A stretch of 16,234 nucleotides of DNA from Desulfuromonadaceae bacterium (lineage in GTDB: Bacteria > Desulfobacterota > Desulfuromonadia > Geobacterales > Pseudopelobacteraceae), in the NCBI GenBank assembly GCA_028686145.1, contig JAQUCQ010000032.1, forward strand, positions 1 to 16,234, in the 5' to 3' direction. Positions 7,208-14,642 of the stretch are shown one piece after another. The number at the start of each line of letters is the position of its first letter. Position 1 is the stretch's first letter. The notes beneath the pieces were generated by a model. That model was not told where the DNA came from and ran no database searches. It saw only the letters and a list, made by a program, of their open reading frames with translations. The position numbers and the translations under genes were made by a program.

Positions 7208-8788
7208 TCATTTATCCTCTGCAACCCAGTTCTGTAAAATCTGGGCAACCTGATACGGATCTTTTTTTGCTTGCTCAATCAAGTTCTGTTGTTCAGCCAT
7301 CTGATTATTAATCAGCGCACGTTCAGCATTAGTCAACTGTTCTCCACTTGATCCAATTGCTTCAAAACTTTCAAGCGCCGGACGCTTTACCAGTCGCAGT
7401 GATGCCAGAAGCGGGCGAATCACAAACAAGACCAGCACCAAAAATCCTATTCCGATCATAAGGTTTTTAGCCAGAGACATGAAGAATGGATTGGTCCACC
7501 AGGTTGTTTTTTCAACAGTTCCACCCTCATCAGTATCCTGAAATGGGATGTTTTGAACACTTAACTGGTCACCACGTTCAGCATTATAACCGACAGCACT
7601 TTTTACCAAAGTTTCAATTTTTTGCATTTCTTCAGGTGAGCGAGGTATATATTTTGCTTTGGCAACCTGGCCTTCCTTGACAGCTGCGGGTGCTTCATAC
7701 TTGCCATCAACCAGAACCGCAATAGAAATTTTACTGAGCGCCCCCACCGGCTCAATAATCTTTGCCGACGAACGGCTCACCTCGTAATTAAGAGTTTCGT
7801 CGCTCTTGGTACCACCGCCGGAGGTTGCTCCGCCTCCGGTTGGTGTACGCCCGAGGTTGGTCTGTACTCCAGGGACACCGGCGCTGGCCGTAGTGGAGGA
7901 CCCTTTCTCATCTGTTCGCTGTTCGCTGCGCACAGCTATTGTATCCGGATCAAACTTCTCTTCAACCCGTTCGACCTGCTTAAAATCGAATGTTGCAGTG
8001 ACACGTGCTACGGATTTTCCTCCTCCAACAATCCGGTCGAGCAATGATTGAATCCGTTCTTCAGCATTTCTGTCATATGCGCGTTCGGTTTCCTGCATCG
8101 CCGAAGTCAAACGTGCCGCAGGGTCACTATTCCCCCCCTTGCTGAGCATTTTACCGCGACTGTCAAGAATGGTAACCTGTTCAGGATCCATTCCCTCGAT
8201 AGAGGCGGAAACAAGATGGACGACCCCTTGAACCTCTGAGTCCGTCAGGGTGCGGTTTGATTTCATCTTGAGGACAATTGAGGCAGTAGCCGGTCTCTCA
8301 TTGTCCCTGAAAAGCGATTTTTCCGGTATAACCAAGTGCACACGTACCTGATCAACCCCGCTTAATTGCGCAATAGTACGGGATAGTTCGCCTTGCAGAG
8401 CTCGCTGGTAGTTAATCTTCTGCACAAACTCCGTCATGCCAAAGTTTTTGCGATCAAATATTTCAAAACCTACGCCGCCGCCCTGAGGAATGCCTTCTGA
8501 GGCAAGGGTCAGGCGAAGTTCATAAACCTTGTCCGATGGCACCAGAATTCCCTTACCATCAGCTGTAATTTGGTAGGGAGTTTTAGCGTCCTTCAATTTT
8601 TTGACAATTTCTCCGGCATCCTCTGAAGTCAGATTGGTGAAAAGCGGACGGTAGTCAGTGCGGTTTGCGACAAAGATTAAAATCGCGAATGCAGCTGCAG
8701 AGAGAAAAGCTACCGTGGCAATAACCATCTGCTTGCCCGGAGAGAGAGCAAAAAAAGGCTCTACTAGTTTACGAATTCCTTCTGGCAT
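7208..8788 (-). CDS. fliF: Flagellar MS-ring protein FliF
   Basis: FliF forms the MS ring in the inner membrane, the base on which rod, export gate and C-ring assemble. The 526-residue product has a first membrane segment at about residues 20-41, then the ring-building motif region RPLFTNLTSEDAGEIVKKLK with GVGFEIFDRKNFGMTEFVQK and INYQRALQGELSRTIAQLSG. A long periplasmic region contains a Gly/Thr/Ser-rich loop (about 300-325). A second membrane segment lies at about 440-458. The cytoplasmic tail ends in DPYQVAQILQNWVAEDK, the FliG-binding end. All expected parts are present. The ATG at 8788 has AAAGGAAAG about 12 bases upstream, a rather long spacing. It follows fliE after 72 bases. Confidence 0.98.
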   Translation of the reverse strand: MPEGIRKLVEPFFALSPGKQMVIATVAFLSAAAFAILIFVANRTDYRPLFTNLTSEDAGEIVKKLKDAKTPYQITADGKGILVPSDKVYELRLTLASEGIPQGGGVGFEIFDRKNFGMTEFVQKINYQRALQGELSRTIAQLSGVDQVRVHLVIPEKSLFRDNERPATASIVLKMKSNRTLTDSEVQGVVHLVSASIEGMDPEQVTILDSRGKMLSKGGNSDPAARLTSAMQETERAYDRNAEERIQSLLDRIVGGGKSVARVTATFDFKQVERVEEKFDPDTIAVRSEQRTDEKGSSTTASAGVPGVQTNLGRTPTGGGATSGGGTKSDETLNYEVSRSSAKIIEPVGALSKISIAVLVDGKYEAPAAVKEGQVAKAKYIPRSPEEMQKIETLVKSAVGYNAERGDQLSVQNIPFQDTDEGGTVEKTTWWTNPFFMSLAKNLMIGIGFLVLVLFVIRPLLASLRLVKRPALESFEAIGSSGEQLTNAERALINNQMAEQQNLIEQAKKDPYQVAQILQNWVAEDK

Positions 8789-8860
8789 CGGTAATGTTCA
8801 CTTTCCTTTGATATATGCAATGTTGTACTCAAAATTATATCCTGGAAGAGATTAAAGATA

Positions 8861-9163
8861 CTAAACCTGCATCCGCATGACTTCCTGGTATGCTTCAAGA
8901 GCTTTATTGCGAACCTGCGCCATAAACTGGAATGAGATACTGGCCTTCTCCACTTCAATCATAACCTCATGAAGGTTTTTATTCTCTCCGCTGGCGAGTC
9001 CCTGAATTGACTTGTCTGACTGCACCTGAATATCATTAACTTTAGAGACGAGTTCGCTGAAAAACTTACCCGCACCATCCGTTGTAGCCGATGAACTGGC
9101 TTTGTCTATTTCAGGGAAGGCTTTAGACATCCCGATTCCGCTCTCAATACCTGTAGTTACCAT
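8861..9163 (-). CDS. fliE: Flagellar hook-basal body complex protein FliE
   Basis: FliE is the adaptor between the MS ring and the proximal rod and one of the first exported proteins. The 100-residue size is typical. The C-terminal half is diagnostic: NLHEVMIEVEKASISFQFMA followed by QVRNKALEAYQEVMRMQV, ending in the usual Tyr-Gln-Glu-x-Met-Arg-Met-Gln-Val. The N-terminal half is variable and rich in Ser, Thr and Gly. The ATG at 9163 has GAGGG upstream. The 118-base gap to flgC holds only a small imperfect hairpin (9202-9206 with 9218-9222) and no clear promoter, so it is probably read from the flgB promoter. Confidence 0.96.
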   Translation of the reverse strand: MVTTGIESGIGMSKAFPEIDKASSSATTDGAGKFFSELVSKVNDIQVQSDKSIQGLASGENKNLHEVMIEVEKASISFQFMAQVRNKALEAYQEVMRMQV

Positions 9164-9281
9164 AGTTATACCCTCGTGAGTTCTACTTCCAAATTCAAAT
9201 CAAGGCACTATTTCTTCGCCTTAAAACGTGAAACTTCTTTTACACATTCAGCGAATTTCTTTATCGCTATGCATCTACGTA

Positions 9282-9719
9282 CTACTTACCGATCTCGAGC
9301 GTTTTCATGGCCATGCTTTTGGCTGCCTGAACAGCGGTTACATTGGCTTCATATGACCGGGTGGCACTTATCATGTCAGTCATTTCTTCAATTACATTAA
9401 CGTTCGGCATGGCGACATATCCTTGAGCGTTGGCATCCGGATGACCGGGGTCATATTCGAGTCGGGGAGGATTTTGATCTTCGACAATTCCGGAAACTTC
9501 CACTTTGCGCAATTGCTGAGCTGCTGCTCCATCAAGAGCCCGCTCGAACGGGCTATCAACCGGAGTAGCCGCAAAAATTGCATCCTTCCGTTTATACGGG
9601 CCTCCTTCAGGAGTTCGGGTGGCTTTTGCATTGGCAAGATTGCTCGATATCAAATTCATGCGTGTACGCTCGGCGGAAAGCGCCGACGAACTGACATTCA
9701 TAGAACTAAAAAAGTCCAT
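9282..9719 (-). CDS. flgC: Flagellar basal-body rod protein FlgC
   Basis: FlgC is a proximal rod subunit. The 145-residue product has the rod-protein N terminus (SSMNVSSSALSAERTRMNLI, then SSNLANAKATRTPEGGPYKR) and the C-terminal helix (NVNVIEEMTDMISATRSYEA, then NVTAVQAAKSMAMKTLEIGK), both typical of FlgC. It matches the usual family length. Its ATG at 9719 directly adjoins the flgB stop codon with no gap. Its ribosome binding site (AAGGGGGGG) is inside the end of flgB, so translation of the two rod genes is likely coupled. Confidence 0.98.
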   Translation of the reverse strand: MDFFSSMNVSSSALSAERTRMNLISSNLANAKATRTPEGGPYKRKDAIFAATPVDSPFERALDGAAAQQLRKVEVSGIVEDQNPPRLEYDPGHPDANAQGYVAMPNVNVIEEMTDMISATRSYEANVTAVQAAKSMAMKTLEIGK

Positions 9720-10154
9720 TTACGCCCCCCCTTTGATTGCAGTCCGTAAATCAGTAAATTTTTTGGTCAGCATTTGGACCGATGCGTTAAACATGACCTG
9801 ATTTTCAGCCATTTTACCCATTTCGTTTTCAAGCTCAACAGCATTGCCGTCATTGCCTGGTGTCTTGGACGGTGTTTCAACAACCGTACCCGTAACCGAC
9901 TGCACAGAGTTACCGGCAACGGCACCCCGAAGCGGAATGTGACGCGCATTGGGGATGTAAGAAGAGTGTGTCCCGGTTTCGTTGTTTTTAAGGGCCCCTT
10001 GCAACTCCTGCTCGAACTCTAGGGTCTTTGGGATAAAGTTAGGGGTTTCAGCATTGGCAATATTGGAAGCAATCAAATTTTGATTTTTAGCTCTCAGGTC
10101 GATACTCTTTCCTAAAAGTCCAATTGTGCCGTCAAAAATGCCTTCAATTTGCAT
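9720..10154 (-). CDS. flgB: Flagellar basal-body rod protein FlgB
   Basis: FlgB is a proximal rod subunit exported early in flagellar assembly. The 144-residue product has the rod N terminus (LLGKSIDLRAKNQNLIASNI, then ANAETPNFIPKTLEFEQELQ) and a C-terminal amphipathic helix (NEMGKMAENQVMFNASVQML followed by TKKFTDLRTAIKGG). Asn-Phe replaces the more usual Gly-Tyr after ETP, a modest variation. The ATG at 10154 has a strong ribosome binding site, GGAAGGAGGCAG. It is the first gene of the flagellar operon, directly downstream of a sigma54-type promoter. Confidence 0.97.
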   Translation of the reverse strand: MQIEGIFDGTIGLLGKSIDLRAKNQNLIASNIANAETPNFIPKTLEFEQELQGALKNNETGTHSSYIPNARHIPLRGAVAGNSVQSVTGTVVETPSKTPGNDGNAVELENEMGKMAENQVMFNASVQMLTKKFTDLRTAIKGGA

Positions 10155-10183
10155 ATCTGCCTCCTTCCAGGATAAATCAATAT

Positions 10184-10199
10184 TGCAAAATATATGCCG
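10184..10199 (-). promoter_or_regulatory. Sigma54 (RpoN)-type promoter of the flgB operon
   Basis: The minus strand reads CGGCATATATTTTGCA. It has GG at 10198-10197 and GC at 10186-10185, separated by exactly ten bases, the invariant -24/-12 spacing. Compared with the consensus TGGCAC-N5-TTGC it differs at two bases of the -24 box and matches the -12 TTGC fully. The predicted transcript start is near 10173, giving a leader of about 19 bases that includes the flgB ribosome binding site. RpoN control of flagellar genes is known in Geobacter. Confidence 0.8.
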
Positions 10200-10226
10200 T
10201 CGTCAAACACACTTATGTGACACGAC
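10199..10226. repeat. Inverted repeat next to the sigma54 promoter
   Basis: GTCGTCA (10199-10205) and TGACACGAC (10218-10226) form an imperfect dyad that touches the -24 box. A smaller dyad, CACA-CTTA-TGTG (10208-10219), lies within it. It could be a regulator site, but it sits close to the promoter for a classical enhancer, so a repressor or second regulator is possible. Confidence 0.4.
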
Positions 10227-10232
10227 AATACC

Positions 10233-10252
10233 GCAGTTAACAAAATAACTGC
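10233..10252. repeat. Perfect 7-base inverted repeat upstream of flgB
   Basis: GCAGTTA and TAACTGC are separated by six bases (ACAAAA). They lie about 60-80 bases upstream of the predicted flgB transcript start, a plausible position for an enhancer-binding protein site. No T-run follows in either direction, so a terminator is unlikely. Smaller dyads are at 10273-10284 (ATGC-N4-GCAT) and 10320-10337 (AAGTCA-N6-TGACTT). Confidence 0.5.
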
Positions 10253-10361
10253 CGGATATTACCATCTTTTCCATGCCGTTGCATCAAATACAGACCCTCA
10301 TCGAGCCATTTATTTGACCAAGTCACAATATTGACTTTTTTATGGCGTGCTTACGGCAATG

Positions 10362-12464
10362 CTACTTCATGTCGAGAGACGCTAACGCCTGCTGGGCAAG
10401 ATTTTGCCAATCCGGATCCTTGCCGCTTTTGGCAAGCTGACCGAATAGCTCTCTTGCCCGCAGTATTTTGCCTTCTTTGAGGTTAATCTGTCCCGTTCTG
10501 TAGATAAACTCGTCAGTGCGAGTATTGTCCGGCAGCTTCAGCGCAGTCTCAAACAGCTTTAAGGCACCTTTTCGGTCTCCTTGACTTTCCCTCGCGGAAG
10601 CGGCCACAAAATATGCATCGGGTAGAAGACGAGGGTCGCACTTCAAGGGTGCCGCAAGAAAAAGGTCTATCGACTTGACCGCCTGGGGATAGTAATTAAG
10701 AGCCCAGAGCGATCGTCCCAACCGATAATAGCTTTCAACACGCTGGGCATGCTCCCCCTTATTTAACAACCAGAAAAGTGTTTCCTTAACCTGTTTATAT
10801 TTATCCATGGAAAAATAAAGTGCACCAAGGCGTTCCGTCATCAACCTCGCTTGAGAATTGGCGGGGAATTTGCTCAGAAATATTTTTATGGCTTTCTCGG
10901 CAGTAGCCATGTCACCAATCAGCTCAGAACCATCAGCGATTCCCGTATACAGCCCCGGAGCTATCGGAGCCGCCCAGGGACGCTCAACCATATCAGACAA
11001 TAACTGAACCAATTCTATAGGGTGACCGGCTTCGTTGTAGGCCCGAGTGACTGCTGCAAGAAAGCCGGGTTGAGCAACGCAGTCTGCAAGATATTCGTGC
11101 TGCTCATCCATAAACCGCACGAGCGCTGAGGGATCTTTGTTCCAGTCCGTACGTCGATATACTTCTGCAACCAGCACTTCCCGGAGTGTTCTTACCACTG
11201 CGACGTACACACCATGCGGAAATTTTCGCTGAAAACCCATTACATGTTGCAACGCTTCGCCAGCCTCACCATGAATAGATTCAAGCAAAACATATTTAAA
11301 ATGGGCTTCCTCGCGCATATCGAGGTCGCCGCTCTGCCGGGAGGCATTCAGGTAGACGTCACTGACCGCCCGGTAATTCCAAGGAGTTAATTTCAGGAAT
11401 TTACTGTCTGCAATTCTCATTAAAGCCATTTGGCTTGCTTTGTTATCTTTAAAATTATCCGCTACATTTTGATAGATTGCACGAGCCTCGTACTCATGCC
11501 CCTGCCGGGCGAGAATATCGCCCATACGTACGAGCAGTGCCGGCGCAAAGTCTTTGTCAGCAAGCCGCACAACCAGACCTTCGAGCAAAGAACGGGCAGA
11601 TGCAAGCTCTCCGTTCCGGGCAATACTGTCGCCGTAACAAAAAGTAATACCTGGGTTTAGGCGGAGATAATCCGGCCACAATTTTTCAGCTTCACGAAAT
11701 GCTGCTAAAGCCTGAGAATATTTTTGCAGCTTGTACCATGTTTCTGCAAGTCGGTAGAGTGCCAGCGGACGAATTGGTGCCTGCTGCGACGCAAAGTGAG
11801 TAAACAACTCCTCAGCTTCGGTCAAGCGCCCTTTGTAAAGAGCAGCTTCCCCTGCCATAAAGATTTTCTGGTCATTTTCAGTAAGAAAATGCGCCAAAAC
11901 CTGGCTATCTGTTGGAGAAAAAGGAATTTCCGACTTCAGTGGCGGATCGAAATCCCGCACCAGTTTTTCGACACCATTCCATATTTTTTCGCGCCCTCGC
12001 AACGATGGTTGCGGAACTCCCGGCTTAAATGAAGTACCAATATCAATTGTTATCGCACTTATATCAGGTCGAGATAGATCGCGCCATCCTGCAGTCCGGG
12101 AAATCGGGAACGTCACGAGCAGGCTGTCACCACGTTCCTTAAGAACCAAGCCGCCAATATTTTTATCAGAATAGCGTCTGAATTTTTTGAACAATGTGCC
12201 GTTTGTGTCTTGTATGACAAGACGCAGCCGATTGCCGGGGATCTCAACCAGTCTGTACTGTGGGGGGGCCGCAAGACGCACCATGAGGCGGGTAAAATCT
12301 TTTTGGCCGTAGATATCTATCCGGTAGAGATGATTCGGAATATCCGCGTATGCATGTCCAGGGGACAGTATGACAACAAGTAAGAGGAGTGGAACGCTGG
12401 AAATGAGTCTCCAACGGTATAATTGCAAAGAAGAAGCGTGTATTACTGACTTTTGAGCCATCAT
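10362..12464 (-). CDS. Secreted AMIN-like domain and TPR-repeat protein of unknown function
   Basis: The 700-residue protein begins with a signal peptide: Arg near residues 17-19, hydrophobic core SVPLLLLVVIL, and likely cleavage after AYA at residue 40. It is therefore probably periplasmic or outer-membrane associated. Residues about 45-150 form a beta-rich domain resembling AMIN (YRIDIYGQKDFTRLMVRLAA to PDISAITIDIG). AMIN domains place periplasmic proteins at peptidoglycan or secretin sites. From about residue 200 to the end, TPR-type helical repeats are visible, for example LALYRLAETWYKLQKYSQAL, YYRLGRSLWALNYYPQAVKS and FVAASARESQGDRKGALKLF. I do not recognise a named orthologue. It lies 15 bases after the pseudo-receiver gene and before the flgB promoter. 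A scaffold for flagellar or polar envelope assembly is inference. Start at ATG 12464, with a second ATG at 12461; AGCAGGT is a weak ribosome binding site. Confidence 0.85.
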   Translation of the reverse strand: MMAQKSVIHASSLQLYRWRLISSVPLLLLVVILSPGHAYADIPNHLYRIDIYGQKDFTRLMVRLAAPPQYRLVEIPGNRLRLVIQDTNGTLFKKFRRYSDKNIGGLVLKERGDSLLVTFPISRTAGWRDLSRPDISAITIDIGTSFKPGVPQPSLRGREKIWNGVEKLVRDFDPPLKSEIPFSPTDSQVLAHFLTENDQKIFMAGEAALYKGRLTEAEELFTHFASQQAPIRPLALYRLAETWYKLQKYSQALAAFREAEKLWPDYLRLNPGITFCYGDSIARNGELASARSLLEGLVVRLADKDFAPALLVRMGDILARQGHEYEARAIYQNVADNFKDNKASQMALMRIADSKFLKLTPWNYRAVSDVYLNASRQSGDLDMREEAHFKYVLLESIHGEAGEALQHVMGFQRKFPHGVYVAVVRTLREVLVAEVYRRTDWNKDPSALVRFMDEQHEYLADCVAQPGFLAAVTRAYNEAGHPIELVQLLSDMVERPWAAPIAPGLYTGIADGSELIGDMATAEKAIKIFLSKFPANSQARLMTERLGALYFSMDKYKQVKETLFWLLNKGEHAQRVESYYRLGRSLWALNYYPQAVKSIDLFLAAPLKCDPRLLPDAYFVAASARESQGDRKGALKLFETALKLPDNTRTDEFIYRTGQINLKEGKILRARELFGQLAKSGKDPDWQNLAQQALASLDMK

Positions 12465-12479
12465 CAGACCTGCTGAAAA

Positions 12480-13547
12480 CTAAACCGTCGCTATTTTGCA
12501 ATAGCGGCGGACCTTTGAAGTCACATCATCGCCATTAAATGGTTTTATGATAATGTCCCGCGCTCCGTACTTAAGCGCTTTCAAGACTGCGGTTCGTGTC
12601 CAGCATTCAGCGCTCATAATAATCGGCGGTGGGGAATCCTGACGGATTGCATTAACTTTTATACAGACGGCTAACTCACGATCATCAGCATCCTGAGATC
12701 CAATGATGACCAACTTGACATTTCGTCCGGCAAACAACTCCTTTATATCTGCATTAAGCGTGCCCTCAGCAATCTGGAATCCAGTAAACGAAACCAACTC
12801 TACCATCTGCCGCCGCTGTTCTTCATCGTCCTCCAGCACAACCACGCTGTCAACACCATCGACAGCAGCAGGTGTTGACTCAGAAACTGCACCCTCTGCA
12901 CTCTGAGCATCATCGCCATCGGCAGGTACTTCCTCTGATATATTCTCTGCTTCTGCTTCGGCAGCCACCGGTTGAGGGTCATACAGGTTCCCTAAAGCAA
13001 CCGGAATCAAAACATCAAGATGGTTCATTTCCTGTCCCGGCATGTCCAGTTTGGAGCGGAACATCAGATAATCGCCATCCGGAAGCGGTTCTTCAGGACT
13101 TATTTCGTCAATCTCGGGGACATATTTCTTGGGCGGCAGCAGCTTAAGCCGGACTTTGTTCGCAAGTGTCCCCTGAAAAACGGTATTGAGCGCCCCGTTT
13201 ACCATATTGGCAATTTCAGAGAAAGCGTCTATATCATCGGTCTCTATGATTGAGAGCCGCTTTTTTTCCTGAATACGTGCCGGTGGGATACCGAGCAGAA
13301 TGCTGCTCATGACAATGGCATCACGCAGCGAAAAGACAAGATAGAACTGCCCGCAGTAAGCTTCACCTGAGTCGACACCGAGAACAAAGCAGCCGTCGTC
13401 AAGCACTCCAAAATAAGAGCTCTTGCTTGTCGATAGCGAGTCGGCCAGGGCGATGGAAAGCTCCTGCCCCAACAGCATGCCGCTTTCTTCACCGGCCTGC
13501 TTCAGAGCAGTTTCCAGCATTCCATATAGAGTTGTATATCCATCCAT
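12480..13547 (-). CDS. CheC/CheX-like phosphatase domain fused to a degenerate receiver domain
   Basis: Residues about 1-195 of this 355-residue protein resemble the CheC/CheX/FliM-N fold. They contain the phosphatase motif D-x3-E-x2-N (DAFSEIAN; D107, E111, N114), with a Pro 24 residues after the Asn. A flexible acidic Ala/Glu/Pro linker follows, and then a receiver-like domain from about residue 233. The receiver keeps the acidic pair (LEDDEE, D240-D241), a Ser at the switch position (IIMSAE, S312) and the Lys (IIKPF, K335). The phospho-acceptor site reads VKLVIIGSQD, with Gly283 where Asp is expected, so normal phosphorylation seems unlikely. It probably acts on CheY-P or as a protein-binding regulator. 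I chose ATG 13547 because GGAAG precedes it; a GTG at 13589, with no visible ribosome binding site, would add 14 residues. Confidence 0.85.
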   Translation of the reverse strand: MDGYTTLYGMLETALKQAGEESGMLLGQELSIALADSLSTSKSSYFGVLDDGCFVLGVDSGEAYCGQFYLVFSLRDAIVMSSILLGIPPARIQEKKRLSIIETDDIDAFSEIANMVNGALNTVFQGTLANKVRLKLLPPKKYVPEIDEISPEEPLPDGDYLMFRSKLDMPGQEMNHLDVLIPVALGNLYDPQPVAAEAEAENISEEVPADGDDAQSAEGAVSESTPAAVDGVDSVVVLEDDEEQRRQMVELVSFTGFQIAEGTLNADIKELFAGRNVKLVIIGSQDADDRELAVCIKVNAIRQDSPPPIIMSAECWTRTAVLKALKYGARDIIIKPFNGDDVTSKVRRYCKIATV

Positions 13548-13623
13548 CAGATTGTGTCTTCCGGTGCCAGATTCAGAATTGACCGCCACACATTATGGCA
13601 GCCGAAGAGGTAAAACGACAAGG

Positions 13624-14130
13624 CTAATCTTCCTTCTTCAGCGTAATCCCAACCAATAGTGTGTGTTCTTCAACCGTAAACGGAACGACGACACAGTCGT
13701 TGTCGGAAAGCGAATTAACAGTATAGTCTTCTCCCGAGATCACGGTCGGAATCGACAGTTTTACATCCAGTCCTCCCTTTGAGAGTACCTGCTTGACACT
13801 GCCACCAAGCATATTGGCAATTTCTCCAATAGCATCATTGAGGTCTTCGTTAACCTCATCACAATCAATACCAAGCATATTGGAGGTTATTTTCAGCGCC
13901 AATGCAACCGGACAGTGGATAGAAATTACTCCGGAATATGTTCCAGCAAAACCAACCATCCCGGTTATACTACATTTAAAGCGGCTGACCGGTTCCTTAA
14001 GCGGGAAGCTGTCAACCACCTCCATCATGACCATAGTAGAGAAGACCTCTTTGGTCGCATTGATCACATAACCCGCTACCTGCTCTTCAGTAAAGCTGGT
14101 CGACCGGGAGATGTCCGGATTAAGCGTCAT
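13624..14130 (-). CDS. cheX: Chemotaxis phosphatase CheX
   Basis: CheX removes phosphate from CheY-P and so ends the signal to the flagellar switch. The 168-residue product resembles known CheX in size and pattern. The catalytic motif DAIGEIANMLGG has D99, E103 and N106, with a Pro at residue 128, fitting the E-x2-N motif of the CheC/CheX/FliY group. N-terminal beta strands and the FKCSITGMVGFAGTYSGVIS segment also fit. No membrane segment is seen. The ATG at 14130 overlaps the cheY stop codon by four bases (ATGA), with GGGAGGG just upstream inside cheY. This indicates coupled production of the response regulator and its phosphatase. Confidence 0.9.
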   Translation of the reverse strand: MTLNPDISRSTSFTEEQVAGYVINATKEVFSTMVMMEVVDSFPLKEPVSRFKCSITGMVGFAGTYSGVISIHCPVALALKITSNMLGIDCDEVNEDLNDAIGEIANMLGGSVKQVLSKGGLDVKLSIPTVISGEDYTVNSLSDNDCVVVPFTVEEHTLLVGITLKKED

Positions 14131-14492
14131 AGCAACCCTCCCAGCTTTTCCTGGAGCTGGTCGGGAGTAAATGGCTTTTTAATGCTGTCACTTGCACCAC
14201 TCGACATAGCTTCCGCAATAATCTCCTCGCCACCTTCCGTGGTGATCATGACAATGGGAGTTGTATTGCCATTGGCACGCACCGCCTTGACAAACTCAAG
14301 ACCGTCCATGTTCGGCATATTGATATCAGACAGAATCAGCTGAATGGATTTCCCGGACGCAATTACTCCCAGCCCTTCAATACCGTCGCCGGCTTCGTAG
14401 ATTTCATCAACGGTAAGGCCTGCCTGGCGAAGAGATCTCGAAATAATTTTACGCATGGTGGACGAATCATCAACAATCAGAATATTTGCCAT
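14127..14492 (-). CDS. cheY: Chemotaxis response regulator CheY (single receiver domain)
   Basis: CheY is phosphorylated by CheA and binds the flagellar switch. The 121-residue product is a stand-alone receiver. It has the acidic pair D8-D9 (ILIVDDSS), phospho-acceptor D56 (LILSDINMPNMDG), switch residue T84 (IVMITTEG) and conserved K106 (KKPF). All catalytic residues are intact. I chose the ATG at 14492 because AAAGGAGC lies about ten bases upstream and the product starts with the usual MANILIVDD. The open frame extends to 14570, but those 26 residues are not receiver-like. It is the first gene of a cheY-cheX-pseudo-receiver block with its own sigma70-type promoter. Confidence 0.95.
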   Translation of the reverse strand: MANILIVDDSSTMRKIISRSLRQAGLTVDEIYEAGDGIEGLGVIASGKSIQLILSDINMPNMDGLEFVKAVRANGNTTPIVMITTEGGEEIIAEAMSSGASDSIKKPFTPDQLQEKLGGLL

Positions 14493-14585
14493 TACAGTGT
14501 GCTCCTTTTTAGTAATTTTCCATAACGGTATGGATGAGATTCTGTGTGCATTAACCGACTGCCCGTTCAAATCAGAGCGGTCAGG

Positions 14586-14613
14586 ATTATAACTGTTTTT
14601 TTCTTCAGTGCAA
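14586..14613 (-). promoter_or_regulatory. Sigma70-type promoter upstream of cheY
   Basis: The minus strand carries TTGCAC (14613-14608), 16 bases, then a perfect TATAAT (14591-14586). The -35 box matches only partly (TTG). The predicted start near 14579 gives a leader of roughly 87 bases before cheY. It lies in the 150-base gap after the phosphoglucomutase gene. That gap also has a weak hairpin (14619-14623 with 14632-14636) that lacks a T-run and is not a convincing terminator. Confidence 0.55.
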
Positions 14614-14642
14614 CCGTGTAGTGATGATAGCCACTATATATT

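Noticed and set aside
10320..10341. Hairpin AAGTCA-N6-TGACTT followed by T-run, read as a terminator
   Set aside because: The T-run follows only in the plus direction, where no gene is present. In the direction of the AMIN-TPR gene no T-run follows.
13548..13589. GTG start for the pseudo-receiver gene
   Set aside because: No ribosome binding site is visible upstream of 13589, whereas GGAAG precedes the ATG at 13547. It remains possible.
14493..14570. N-terminal extension of cheY by 26 residues
   Set aside because: The extension is not receiver-like. A good ribosome binding site precedes the ATG at 14492, and the canonical MANILIVDD start is there.
14619..14636. Hairpin after the phosphoglucomutase gene read as a terminator
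   Set aside because: Only a five-base A/T-containing stem with an eight-base loop and no T-run on the minus strand.
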